A program made the translations under genes and the position numbers. A stretch of 64,000 nucleotides of DNA from Botryotinia globosa (Eukaryota; Ascomycota; Leotiomycetes; Helotiales; Sclerotiniaceae), in assembly GCA_014898425.1 (NCBI GenBank), contig RCSZ01000012.1, positions 1,860,001 through 1,924,000 of the forward strand, given 5' to 3'. Position 1 is the first letter of the stretch. Each line of letters opens with the position of its first letter. Below the pieces are notes generated by a model. It worked only from the letters and a program-made list of their open reading frames with translations, searched no databases and was not told where the DNA came from. Of the stretch, positions 25,875 to 37,400 are shown one piece after another.

Positions 25875-26785
25875 AGACAAGGAGGGCATCTAATATGCGC
25901 CGTGGGCGCATGTAATCAATTATGGATGTTTAGATGGGCGTAGAGAGGAGATACCTACAGAGGTAGACGGTTTCAATTCTCAGCATGTAAGCGAGTATCG
26001 CTAGCGCTGCACCTATTATTGTACAACTCCTCCCTATAAGGCTTTGATACGATTGGTGTGTTGATGATAAATATATATTGTAGAAGTTCCTTTGCCATAT
26101 CAGTATGTCGTTGAAGTATTAAACAGAGACATGGTAACAATTTTCGATCTCGAGCGGGTGGTTCAAGAGTGTATAAAATAATTAGTAGTCATGGGTGGGA
26201 AGTGTCGAGGTTTGCTTAAGGAAGGAACGCATTCTCCTTAGAACCACTTTCGACAGGTCATGCCTTTACTTTCCGGACCAGTCTAAAAGACCGCCCGACC
26301 AATCCATATTTCGTAAAAGTAAAGTCATGAATTCAAAAACTAACCACGCCATATTCTGAGTATCTCTAAGAATGTAAAAACATACCATGCATTTTTGATA
26401 GTATTATAAAGTCAGAGGTACGACTCTCCCAGGACTATCATGAGAGAACTGTGGAAGCTATTTGCAAGCAGGGTCACATAATTAGTAGTTCTACCGGATA
26501 CCTATATTACGGCTCCCCTCTTTAGTCAAGAATCTAGTCTTGTACCTAGATATAGTGGTCAAGCTCAAGTTACAGGCTTGTGCAACTTTCAAAAATGTCG
26601 CTATACTTTCATGTCTAGATGACAGAAACCATCTCTTTCCCTTTGGATAATATGCTTATTCTAACCTTTCAAACTACTTCTATTCCATTATTGAGATAGG
26701 AAATCTCAAGAAGAAAAGACTACGAAAAGTCCAGCAAACCATCATAACTCACCATACATCAAAATCACCGTATCACCATACTACA

Positions 26786-26935
26786 ATGCGTCCACCGCGA
26801 GTGTTTTCAATCCTACAGCGCACCATGTCACCTGTTCAAAGCGTTTCTCAAGCATATCAACATCTCAGGGTTGAAAAGGTGATAACAAAGAACTGTGCTA
26901 TTTCTTATTTGAGAGTTGGAAGTACGTTTGGATAG
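26786..26935 (+). CDS. Orphan 5' gene end or small ORF
   Basis: Preceded by a typical fungal leader (CATAACTCACC.. AAAATCACCGTATCACCATA) an ATG opens a 49-codon frame, starting MRPPRVFSILQRTMSPVQSV. The basic, Ser/Arg-rich start resembles a mitochondrial targeting sequence. A possible splice donor (AAG|GTGATA) follows residue 31, but I see no continuing exon downstream. It may be the severed start of a gene, a very small protein gene, or chance. Confidence 0.25.
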   Translation: MRPPRVFSILQRTMSPVQSVSQAYQHLRVEKVITKNCAISYLRVGSTFG

Positions 26936-27849
26936 CTTAGAGAAGTGTGTATCAGTGATAAACTATGAGTTCGGGCGAGAAATATCAGCTTCACGCGGTA
27001 TCACGGGTGTAATCTGCTATTATACTTGATTCTATGATTCGTGTGTTGAGATTCCGGAGGCACATTGAATGTTGTATACACTACTCAATCTCAATATCAT
27101 ATTAGTCGTCGATGCCACGCATTAAAGAGTCTAAAAGACTACCTATATTCTCCCATCAAACATACAATTTCGTTTTAATGCCAGCCAAGGCGTTTCATTC
27201 ACTACCATACATAAAAAAGAACAAGTACCTAAAGAAAAGAAGAACACGACACAAGAGAGATAATAGACATTAAGTTGTACAATAGAGGCTAGCTCTTTGG
27301 GTTCGCTTTTCCGTCCACCACCTATTTCAAGAAAAATGAGTAGTTTCCAACCCCCTTGCTGGTAAATAACCATTCAGCATCTCGCCATGTCATCCCTATA
27401 ACTTATACAATGTATATCCACAATTTACTTTGCGCCAGAAGAAAAGCCCAGAAAACAATAATAGAGTGACCAAATAAACCAAATAAGAGAAATCAAAACT
27501 CGAGAAGAAAAATCACATCCAATGATCAAAGCATGAAGCCAATATTCCAAGCATATCCTACACATAAATACAGATAGAATGTTGATTCGAAGTCGGCTGC
27601 CAAATTATCAATGCCTTCCAAGAAGAGGCAGACAAGACGGATGATGCTTTGTCGGTCTGAAGCAGATGGTATAAATATCGCTGATTTGCATAATTGATAT
27701 CGTGCGTTGCTATGTTGCGCTGCGAGAAGTTGTAGAGCTGGCGTATTTAATAGTAAGGACAGTAAGCTTTGCGTGTTTGAATGATGAGTTGGCTGGCTGA
27801 TTGCGGTCGCTGAGTTGAAAGACCAAAATTTTGATGAAAAAAGTGACTC

Positions 27850-28650
27850 TTAGACTGGTGTGAATGGAACACCTCGTTGTGGCATGAAAGGCCTAAGTCT
27901 GGAAGGTGTGACAACAGGCGCGGTGTACCCGGTGTTTTGATCCCATAGATCTAAAGTGTCATATCCGCTTTCCATCCATGCTCTCAACTCATGCAGGAAT
28001 GTTTCTCCACGGTACCTGTTGTGAAAAAAACGTGCCACTCCTCTTTTGAGGTCTTGAACATTCTCTCGAAGATCATAAACCTTTAGAAGATCTACAACGA
28101 TCATGGAGATTTCTTCGCGAGTTATCTCCTCTCCTGTGGTAAGGTTTAGAGGCAAAGGCACAAATGCTATCGGAAACTCGCGGATTGTAAAATCGCGGAC
28201 TCGACGCTGCAAGAAATTGCTAGCGACAATTTCTTGAGGGGTGACTCTGTGGAAAGCGCCACCGATAGAAGAGGATAGAAGTCGATAGATGTATATTTTT
28301 GTGCGGTCAATATTTTGGCCCATAAGGAAAACATACAAAGAGCGATCCTGTTGGAAAGTGGACAAACTTGGTGGAACCAAGGCCACCAAGCGATGCACAC
28401 CAATATTGAGAAAGCGATTGATAATTGTGAAAGGTGCCCTACAGTAGGGACATGTGTAGTTGTTATTCTTCCACGTTTTCAAACAACAATAGTGAAAGTC
28501 TCGATGACCACAAGATGGAATTGAGGCGGTCGAACAAACAGTGATCTCGCATGTTCGGCAGTCTTCATCCTCATGAGGGTTGGAATCAAGTGATGTGAGA
28601 CAGATCACACATTCTCTTTCCATCTTGTTGGAGACTTCGGCCGATGTCAT
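27850..28650 (-). CDS. RING-type zinc-finger protein
   Basis: Uninterrupted frame giving 266 residues from the first in-frame ATG (28650). The open frame extends further upstream but has no earlier ATG, and a T-rich acceptor (TTTTTTTTCAG, ending at 28718) suggests an intron in the 5' leader or an unseen first exon. A RING-H2-like domain occupies residues 14-70: C14, C17, C47, H49, H53, C56, C67, C70, with extra cysteines at 31, 34 and 39. The CGH ... FH spacing is one residue longer than usual. After the RING there is about 190 residues with no domain I know. RING proteins are usually E3 ubiquitin ligases; the substrate is unknown. A second RING gene lies 4.2 kb away on the same strand but is not a close copy. 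Confidence 0.72.
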   Translation of the reverse strand: MTSAEVSNKMERECVICLTSLDSNPHEDEDCRTCEITVCSTASIPSCGHRDFHYCCLKTWKNNNYTCPYCRAPFTIINRFLNIGVHRLVALVPPSLSTFQQDRSLYVFLMGQNIDRTKIYIYRLLSSSIGGAFHRVTPQEIVASNFLQRRVRDFTIREFPIAFVPLPLNLTTGEEITREEISMIVVDLLKVYDLRENVQDLKRGVARFFHNRYRGETFLHELRAWMESGYDTLDLWDQNTGYTAPVVTPSRLRPFMPQRGVPFTPV

Positions 28651-29351
28651 GCTGAGTTCTGAAGGGATCGTTGAATTGAAAGAATGGGAATCCACGCTTC
28701 TGTGAGCGTGAAACTTGCTGAAAAAAAATAGAAGAATCGGTTAGGGAAGTCGAGTTTATATAGCTGTTTTTTTATTGTATTACTAAGAATTCAGTGTGCT
28801 CACCTACCTAGGTAAGCATTGATTTTGTCTGGGCAGGTCCCATCGAAGGAATTATCAAAAGTCAAAGTTACTAGCAAGTATGAGTCATGTCTGCCGAATT
28901 AGATCTGTTTCTTTACCCATAGAAGAAAGCTAAAAATCAATGATTAGTTTGACGCCATTTATTGCCTAAAGAACTCCTACGAATGGCAGTAGCAACCACA
29001 TTCAGATGAGTCGGTAATCGTATCCCAGCACCAGGGATACTCGAAACATCTTCCAGCATCTTTACACTTTTGTTAAACTTCAATATGAGCTCAATCTATG
29101 GAATGAGGACCCAGAAAATGATTAAAGTTCTGCGGCAGTAAGCCGAATACTGAGGATTCTACACCCGATTAGTCGGGTGCATTTATTGAAGAATTAAGTC
29201 TCGCAACAAAAGAATTGAGAGATATGAGCAAGAGAATATGTAGAGGGTCTTGGAATGAATGAGCCTATTCCACTATTCCCTTTTGATCATTTTTCCCTTT
29301 GGCCGATTCTGAAAGGGCTGATACCTACGCACTTTGATTCAGCACACCATC

Positions 29352-29556
29352 AGTGGGTGCATGGATTAACGGAGCAATTCTAAACTTTCAATATTTGTAG
29401 TTAAATCATTCTTCAATTGTTTAGTATTGTAATTCATATTTTGCTTGTTCTGTTTATAATCAATGATTGTGACAATCACTCAAGAAAACGGTATAATACA
29501 TCAAGAAATATTGCCAAGTTCATTTGTGCAGTGTTCTGCTAATCCGGACACTTACT
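29352..29556. mobile_element. Possible MITE with GTGGGTGCA ends
   Basis: The left end GTGGGTGCATGGATTAACGG and the right end, on the minus strand, GGTGGGTGCACGAGTAAGTG followed by TCCGGATTAG share GTGGGTGCA and a GGATTA block at different spacing. The ~200-bp interior is AT-rich. The same GGTGGGTGCA motif occurs on the minus strand at about 38547-38556. No clear target duplication, so the call is tentative. Confidence 0.3.
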
Positions 29557-31200
29557 CGTGCACCCACCAAGATGGAAAATCAAGTAACTATTTCTACAGC
29601 AAGCTTCTTTTGGAAGACTCCTCCTGAATATTCTCCATATTTCTAGGATCAACGAACTTGTTAGCCTCACTGGAATGTATACAATAACACGGTTATCTTT
29701 GATCATACAGAAAATCAACTAGCCGACGATTATAGTTGTTACGCCGATTGAAAGTGTGATAACCCCATTAATTGAATTCAATGAAGTCTTGAGAGGTACC
29801 CCTAGTTGAAAACATCTTAATGATGTTCCCAAATCCAGATCATTTGAGGATAATACCGCGTCAGGTCCATTGTCGCAAACTGTTGATGCTTGGATTCCAT
29901 CAGAAATATTGATGGTGGTCAGCATAGATTTCTTTGGTGGGGTACTAAATTGTTCAATTGCCAGACCCTACATGGGTACCTAGACAATTATTATGCACAA
30001 GTGAGGAGGTCAAAATCCGCTTAGCTAGTCGAAAACATGGGTGTTCTCAGCACAAAGCTCTGTATATCTAATTGAGATGATATTCCAATCCATCGAGATT
30101 GAGACGATTCATCTCACAAGGAACGCGTATCAATGTTGTCTCTTCTATAATCATACATGCATTGTTTTGTATTTCTGCGACAGCACCCTCAAACAAAAGA
30201 ATATTGGAGAGGAACGCTAACCCTATGGAAATTCCCGCAGCACTAATGAGCCTAGAACTGTAGAAAGCTTCTACACTATTTCGTTGGTGGAATAGTCCTA
30301 GACTACTGACACCTACTGGTGGTTCCTACTGATCCCAGGTTTTAATCATTATTATCTATCTAAACAATGTATATCAAATTTTGTCTAAAATTTGGCTTTT
30401 TGTAAATAACTCTGCCACCTTTGGATAGGTAGTTATGGTTAAGACTTTAGTACCATTGAAGGAATCGCCAGGGAAATGGTTTTGTTAGAATGGACATGGT
30501 TACCACTGGACTAGCCATACCTTTAGGACTCTGGCATCAAGCTGATTATATATTATATGCCTATTCAGGTTAGCAGCTTCTTTCGCTCTCGTAGATGCGG
30601 AGGAGGTTTAACAGCATCACGGCTGTGGACTCAGAATATTTATCGATCCACTATAGTCGCAATTATCATATTTATCTCTAGCAATAATATATAAAGAATG
30701 CCGTGTTCACAAAACAAATCTGTCCTAGTACTATTAGATCATCGTAGTCGAGCAAGGAAACTTCGAATGGATTACTACCACAACAAAAAGCATGATCTAG
30801 ACTCTGAACCTCAAGCGGACTTGGACCCTGTGTCTAGCCTATCCCTGCTAACCTTATGGCTCTCTCAGATGAAGACTCTAAATGGCAGGAGTCGTTCGTG
30901 ATGTAGCTCTGCCCAGCTGGCGCTCAGCTTACGATGGAGGGATAATAACAATGGACATTATGGCTTAAACAGTCAATCTTTCCACATTGAAACTAATTCA
31001 ATCATATTTTTGAATATTCAAACAGTCATATCAGTGCATTTTTCACGACCGATCTTCATTTTGACAACGGAAAGAGCCAGAGGGGTCTGTACTACCTTCA
31101 AGATAGACATAGTTAGCATTATTTCGCTTCGGTCCATGGGAAAAGCGGCGATGGGAACTAAACCTTTCCAGAATGTGGGTTTCTTCTCCGCCCACTCACG

Positions 31201-31307
31201 GCCCGTTCGGATTGTTGATTTAGCCGAAGCTTTGTAGATCTACATGTTCGCCAATGTAGCAAACAAAGTGTAGCTCTACATCACATAAAAAATCGATCCG
31301 AACGGGC
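31201..31307. mobile_element. Short foldback MITE
   Basis: About 107 bp bounded by the inverted repeat GCCCGTTCGGAT(T/C)G, which is nearly perfect over 14 bp. Inside are two copies of the palindromic motif TGTAGNTCTACA (31233-31244, perfect; 31269-31280, one mismatch), so the whole unit can fold into a branched hairpin. No convincing target-site duplication was found at either side. The size and structure fit a non-autonomous inverted-repeat element; the superfamily is not established. Confidence 0.55.
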
Positions 31308-32694
31308 TCTAAGTTAGCCTCTACACTTCATATCCCCATTTTATTCCTTAGGATATAGAGAAAGGTGCTAGCCTAAAGAGGCATATAATATGTAATTAGC
31401 TCGTAGCCAGAGTCTTTCGAGGTATAGCTGATTTAATAATAATCATATCCATTAAATAAAATCCATTTTTCTGATATAAACCTCTTGTGTACTTTGATTT
31501 GGGACAATTCAGCGGTTCAAGAGTTTGGTTCGATAGAAAGTCTTGAGGCACAAAACTTTAAGTCATAAATAAGCATAGCTGGACTAGTACACATCGAACG
31601 CACACCTGGAGAGGTAAGAAGTTGTCCAGGTAACCAATGGTCATGACTCGCAAGACATGTATTGAAATGGACGATCATGAAGACGTGCTTTCATGTGGAT
31701 CCTTATGTTCTATGTGATTCATGACATCAATAATCTTTACCGATGAAGAGTCTACTCCTCGTAAACTCCAGCCAGAGATCTGGAAACTCTACCAGGACTA
31801 GAATAGTGAACATATCTTCTTTTGTATTGAATGAAAAGGAAAAGGATAGGATGATGGCTAAACATCTGTTAAGTCCACGTCATAACGCCTTCTGTCTTGA
31901 GGTATTGCTCATCATAAGCTGCAAAATCTATGTTTCAAGCATGGGGCTTTCCGATCCATTTTCTTGCACGATCAAACTGCATCTTCATCACTGACTGACA
32001 TGATATATAGATGTTGTGTTCATTCCCTTTACTAGCTAAACTATTGAAACACACGTGAACAAACCCAAATATGCATAAAATCCCAGCCTACAACATTAAC
32101 ACTGTACCGCATGAAGCCGAAACTATCCACCATCTGTAAAGCTTACGATAAAAGCTATTCCCTCCACCGCTTGCCTTCCCTGATGATATCCAATGATCTT
32201 TTCTTCTTGCATGGCTGTACAGTAGGCTTCATAAATTCTGTTAAACTATTCTAGATATCATCAGAACCATGCACAGAGATGATCAGATATCTAGGGGCGA
32301 TAGAACAGCAGAGCCGTTGTAAACAAGATCGTGATATTCATTCACGATCGCTCATTTCATTCCTTTCGTCTGATTCAAAGACCGGAGGAAAGGAAGCGAG
32401 AGCATTGATGATTATTTCTAGAGTTTATACACATCGAGGGGCTGCAAGGTCCTGGGCCTAGCTCTTGTACTCTTCCAATTTCTTCGAAGTCCTTTGCAAA
32501 ACTAGACTTCTTATGCAATCTAATGATAGAATTACACTATAATAGAAACTGATAAAGAGGTTTATGCCATAAAAATATGAAATTCGCATTTCAAGATTCA
32601 AAAGCCCTTTGTTGAATATATTACTATCCTAGGAAAGCACGAAAAGTTAGCTTATATGTAACAACATTACAGTTTTAAGACCAAAGATTAGATA

Positions 32695-32807
32695 CTTACA
32701 TGAGAGTCTTACATGAGAGTCTTACATGAGAGTCTTACATGAGAGTCTTACATGAGAGTCTTACATGAGAGTCTTGCATGAACATGAGAGTCTTACATGA
32801 GAGTCTT
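32695..32807. repeat. 13-bp minisatellite (CTTACATGAGAGT)n
   Basis: About eight copies of a 13-bp unit, one slightly altered. It starts 29 bp beyond the stop codon of the RING gene at 32836, so it probably lies in that gene's 3' untranslated region. Confidence 0.9.
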
Positions 32808-32835
32808 TCTTCTCAAACCTATACAATCACATATT

Positions 32836-34452
32836 TCATCTGATGTCTTGCTCTTCCTCCCAGTCAAGTCCCTTGGAGGATTTCTTAATGGAGGGTTTCT
32901 TGATGGATGCCCTCACGAATTTAGTAATTTTATCAAGTTTGCGAGAGATCCTTCCGCCCCGACCAGCTTTTGTACGAGAGGTACCCTCAATACCATGAGT
33001 CTGGTCATCCTCCGCATTGTCAGCTACCTCCAAGGTAACAGTCGGCTGCTCCATTGCAGCAAAAATATGTTGGAAATTCGCTTCGTCAAGTTGAACGGAA
33101 TCCAACTGGGCACGAGAAATTTTAGCTCGTGTCCCCCAGGATATCATCCGAGATAAAAGACGGCGAACTCTTTTATTTTGAGGAAAATCGAGGTTATCTG
33201 GACATTCTGTGACGGCACATCTTTTGTCATAATCACCAAGGACCGGAGAAGACTTCAAAGAGGTAGGAGTGGAAGATAGCGTGACCGGCCTGGATAAATG
33301 TCCCAAATGCGCAACGGATGAAGGTATGATGGTCGCCTGTGGAACATCATTTTCATCAACTGAATGCGGAATAGGCTGTGCTGCGGCCGTGGGAGATGCA
33401 GTACTAATACTCTGTGTAGTAATGGTGCTGCGAAGATCTTCAGGATTCCATCTCATGTAAGCTAAACTAGGTCCTGATGATCGTTCGAGACCAGGTCTCG
33501 CTGGTGGAGATGTGACTGTATTGGAATTGCATGACTCTCTTTCAGGATAGGTCACAGTGCGATTCCATTTTTCCAACGTCTGACAGAAGCTTGTCAAGAA
33601 CTCACGGGCCGAATGCAAGAACAAATCGGTATAATCATCCAAAGTGTTTCTAATGATGTGTACCGCATATTCTTTCTTCTTCTTCTGTTCCTCGGTATTA
33701 CTCTCCATCTGCAGCGCAGCTATTACAACATATTCAAATGAATCTCCGTGATCGGGCACTATTGTCATCTGCTTTAATGATTGAATCTCGAGTTTTATCC
33801 AAGCACGCATGAGACCCTTGGCATCAGGATCATGTTTAAAAATTTGCTTGCAGATTTCGGTGGAGTCAAGCGCTTGCCCTGATCGAACAGAAAGACAATA
33901 CAAGTTCTTTTCGTAAACTTTTCGCCGAAGGGCGATAAGATCCCTACGAGAGTACGGAACGCTCTTAGAATCACCTTCTTGAGATGAATGTTGATGCATC
34001 TGATGATCTATTCTGCGATTCTTGATACGCATCTTGACGTATTCAAGCTCGAGTGGCTTGTCGACAAAGCGACCTTCCAAGACAGTCATGCGACGAAGCT
34101 TCATAGTGCCCGTGTTGCATTTAGAGCACTTGGGATCTTCATAAAATTTATCTTTTATGCAATCAAAGTGAAAAATGCAATTGCATGGGTGCAATACAAC
34201 AAGTTGTTGAGCTTTATGAATATCCCAATGGCATTCCTGACATTGTGTGTCTTCATCCGTGCTTTCTTCATGTGTTGGCACATCATCCATGGCCGCAATG
34301 GAAGGACTTTCCTCATTGGAAGTATTTTTGTTGACGAAGAAAAATGTATTCTTATGCTTTGTTAAGTTCGTTTGGATGAGGCTTTCATGATCTACACTCG
34401 GCAATGAGGTACGAGACGTATCTTCATTGTTCTTGAAAAAGTGATCATTCAT
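32836..34452 (-). CDS. RING-variant zinc-finger protein, 538 residues
   Basis: A single open frame from ATG (34452) to TGA. Residues 71-112 form a zinc-binding module with ligands C71, C74, C90, C92, H95, C98, C109 and C112. The fourth ligand is Cys instead of the His of RING-H2, giving a C4HC3 set as in RING-CH domains but with the short C-x2-H-x2-C spacing of RING-H2. The rest is charged and probably partly disordered: a Ser/Thr/Pro-rich middle (about 320-420) and a basic C-terminus with repeated Lys-Pro-Ser-Ile-Lys-Lys. No membrane segment. By family it may be a ubiquitin ligase, but no substrate can be inferred. It is likely lineage-specific. A minisatellite lies just past its stop. Confidence 0.72.
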   Translation of the reverse strand: MNDHFFKNNEDTSRTSLPSVDHESLIQTNLTKHKNTFFFVNKNTSNEESPSIAAMDDVPTHEESTDEDTQCQECHWDIHKAQQLVVLHPCNCIFHFDCIKDKFYEDPKCSKCNTGTMKLRRMTVLEGRFVDKPLELEYVKMRIKNRRIDHQMHQHSSQEGDSKSVPYSRRDLIALRRKVYEKNLYCLSVRSGQALDSTEICKQIFKHDPDAKGLMRAWIKLEIQSLKQMTIVPDHGDSFEYVVIAALQMESNTEEQKKKKEYAVHIIRNTLDDYTDLFLHSAREFLTSFCQTLEKWNRTVTYPERESCNSNTVTSPPARPGLERSSGPSLAYMRWNPEDLRSTITTQSISTASPTAAAQPIPHSVDENDVPQATIIPSSVAHLGHLSRPVTLSSTPTSLKSSPVLGDYDKRCAVTECPDNLDFPQNKRVRRLLSRMISWGTRAKISRAQLDSVQLDEANFQHIFAAMEQPTVTLEVADNAEDDQTHGIEGTSRTKAGRGGRISRKLDKITKFVRASIKKPSIKKSSKGLDWEEEQDIR

Positions 34453-37400
34453 TGTGAGTGTTTCGTAGGTTCGTTGGGGAGTCTTCTAGGGAACAATGAG
34501 TATCATGCGCACTGAAGTTCCAGACGTTGTACTTACAGATATTTGTTCTTGCGATTAATGTTTTGGTAATAATGTGCAAGCAGAATGCTGAAGATGAATT
34601 GGAGAGATTAATGCCACTGATGAGATGGAAACAGAAGAGGGTATGGATGATAATGGTATGATAGAATCTCAGTTTGGGATTGATGAAAATGAGAATGATA
34701 TGTTTGGCTGATGATCAATGTTATAAGGAGTTTGGATTATTGGAAGGAGCATGCTAAAGCAAGAGCTCCGGATAAAACTCGGTTCGTGTAAAGGAGTGGA
34801 TCTATTGGTTTGCCGGAGATCTCTCACACTTCGAAAAAAAAAGGGTATTGAATTGAATGAATAGGTACTGTGCTGGATCTGAGAGAGGACTTGATTCATT
34901 GGAACAAGATAATTGGGATATGGAAATGTGGAAGTATACTTGATATGTTATGGAAATCGCACTCGAGGGTCCTCCTGAGCTTTCCCATTATCCGCGCGGA
35001 AAGAACCATCGTAGCTGTCAACTAGGTGCAAAGGCTTTCAAAGAATGGTCTCGCCCAGTACTAATTTAGACTGCTTCAGTCCTGATTTCTGAGCCACTAT
35101 AGCCTCCATGAACGGTATAAGCAGGAACCCTCAGCACGTGAAAGCTCACAGGGAGACGCCAGGAAAGCAAGAACGAGTTTTGGGTCTAAATTACTAAGCT
35201 ACTCAATTAGTAAATGTTTCCCGCACCTAGGGAATAAATTGACCTTCCATCGCTAAGTATAGTGACTTAGAGCGGCAAGGACCAATATTATCTCAATGTA
35301 TCCCTGCCACCTCATTGAACAGAGAAAAGTGAGAGAGGTACTGGGTGCCACATAGAATAGTTCACTCCTCATCTGTGGTCGGAAACAAAATTCTACTATC
35401 CCGAATGACTTGTCTACAAGTAATTAGAGATCAATTGAGATATCAACATTGAAGTCGAATTAAGAAAAATGTCCGTGCAGATTAACGGCTGTGGCGTTTT
35501 CGGTTACAGTATGCAGGGGAAACGGCATCCAATTCGGATCGCGATCGCCAAACAATATCATAAACAAATATTCACAGCAGCATCATCCCTACGTGAAGAT
35601 ATATTGTGAGAGCGTACAGGAGCAATCATTAATGTGTTTGGTGATAAAACTTCTATTATTCTAAGGGTGTATCAATAAATTAGAGGATAGCTATTATTCA
35701 ATCATGTTCTGCATCGATGAAAATCGATAAGTCGACCCGAAGAGCGTTTTAGATCAACGACGGGATCTACTGCCAAGTGTCAGATCTACACGCTATGATC
35801 ATTCCTGCAAGGCCATTCGCTGACGAGTCCACCGGGAATAGGAGATCATCGGTATTTACCCAAGCTTGATTTAGATTTTAGCTACCCCTCGCCGAGAATC
35901 TCCTGTAATGCGTGAGTTCTGGATAAAGATAAATGCACTCAGTGCAAAGATCCGCTGATCATACCCAACGAAGGCATAAGTCTGAATGAATCGTCATAAA
36001 CTGGCTTAGCTTAGTTATTAGTGGGGAGAAAGAATAACTGCCATATATACCGTCCTCAGCCCTCGTAATGATAATTTGAGGTTTTTGTCTTCTTTAATTC
36101 GTTGCTGAGATACAAATGTCCCAAAAGATAAATTTACGAAGCACTTTTGTCTTCAATTCATCCATCGCATTCGTCAATTTCTTTTTACCATCAATCTGCT
36201 CCTTCGATTAGTTGGTTATCAGGAATCAATTCGATCGGTTCCAAAGTGTGTTTCTAAGTCCAAATATAGAACTATGGGCCAACGACAGATGTCTAGAATG
36301 TATTCTCCTATAAGCGGCGACGACTAGATCGAAATGGGACTAAAATCATCTTCAATTACCTAGGTAGTAAGACTGATTTTCTCAAGCGAGTTCGTCCCAC
36401 ATGCATTAAGAAAAATGGGGGGGGGGGGGGGGAGGGGGTCAATTACACTATTTTTACGTCAAGCCAAAGAAGCAGATTTCTAAACGCCAGTAAGTAAAAA
36501 CCCATATTTTGCTGTGATGGGCTAGGGTGAAAAGATCTCCGAGCTTTCCGAGACTCCTTACTAGTTTGTATAAAAGATATCGCAACTAGTAATGTTTCGC
36601 AATCGATCTCGGGGCCAAATCGGATATTTTCTCTGTTCTGGTCTTTGACTGACAGAAAATTGGTAATATTTTGTAACTTTAAAATTGCGAAAATAAATTA
36701 CCAAATGATATGGATGAAGCTTTACTACTTCCAATCATTACTGTGTTTGTATGAAGCGCTTTAAGAATCAAGACTGAATACTGTTGTCAAAACATTCAGA
36801 TTTAAACTCCCGTGTATAATGATCAGAGCCGACTCGCTGTCGATATACACCCACCCCGACACGAACGAGAAACGTCTGCCCACATGTCCAGTTAACTCAA
36901 GTATTTTCAAAGAACTCTTGCTTTGCTATTTCAAAGAATACAGCCAACTTCTACATTCACAGGCAACAAAACACCAGTACCCTATGCATCACCCCATGAA
37001 GCGATAATCTACTTGTGCAGCCATAAAGAAAGAAATTTCGAGCTGAGGTGCACATGCCAGAAGATTGTAAACTATGAGAGGGGTGGCTTGGCATTTATTT
37101 AGCGGCAAAGTTGCATGCTTTCGGGAAGCCTTGGTATAAGAAGCATAGGTAGCTTTGATCTACGGTGGACTCTCATACTTTCTTGGACACGCGGCTATTT
37201 AATTTAACTTTGTACAAAATACAATTGAACGAGGTTCAATAGCCAACTTTGTTACCTCTTTCAAAGATTGTTCGAATCATTTTTTACCTACCCAATTCCA
37301 GACATTTTTCCAGAGGACCTATGGTATAGCTAGTTACAGAGACCAAACGCTGGGGAAAACAGATTCTGAGTTGAAGAGACGCAACCAGGACTTCCCTCCA

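Larger units (their letters stand above)
21173..27849. other. Gene-poor spacer
   Basis: Normal base composition returns after 21170, but no complete gene is visible in this 6.7 kb. The noteworthy parts are listed separately: exon-like pieces on the minus strand at 21694-22290, a G17 run at 23808-23824, a 35-bp tandem duplication at 25805-25874 and an orphan gene start at 26786. The remaining 60-90 codon frames overlap each other on both strands and show no domain. Confidence 0.55.
28651..32835. other. Spacer between the two RING genes
   Basis: No supported gene. Contains a perfect hairpin CACCCGA-TTAG-TCGGGTG (29162-29179), two MITE candidates (listed) and a 13-bp minisatellite. A minus-strand frame without ATG at about 30325-30068 (containing RLISAAGISIGLAFLSNILL) is non-repetitive but I cannot attach it to a gene. 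Confidence 0.5.

Noticed and set aside
25890..26020. Possible tRNA-like stretch
   Set aside because: Short complementary arms are present but there is no consistent cloverleaf or B-box.
30068..30328. ATG-less minus-strand frame containing RLISAAGISIGLAFLSNILL
   Set aside because: Looks protein-like, but it has no start, no clear splice partners and no family I recognise; not listed as a gene.
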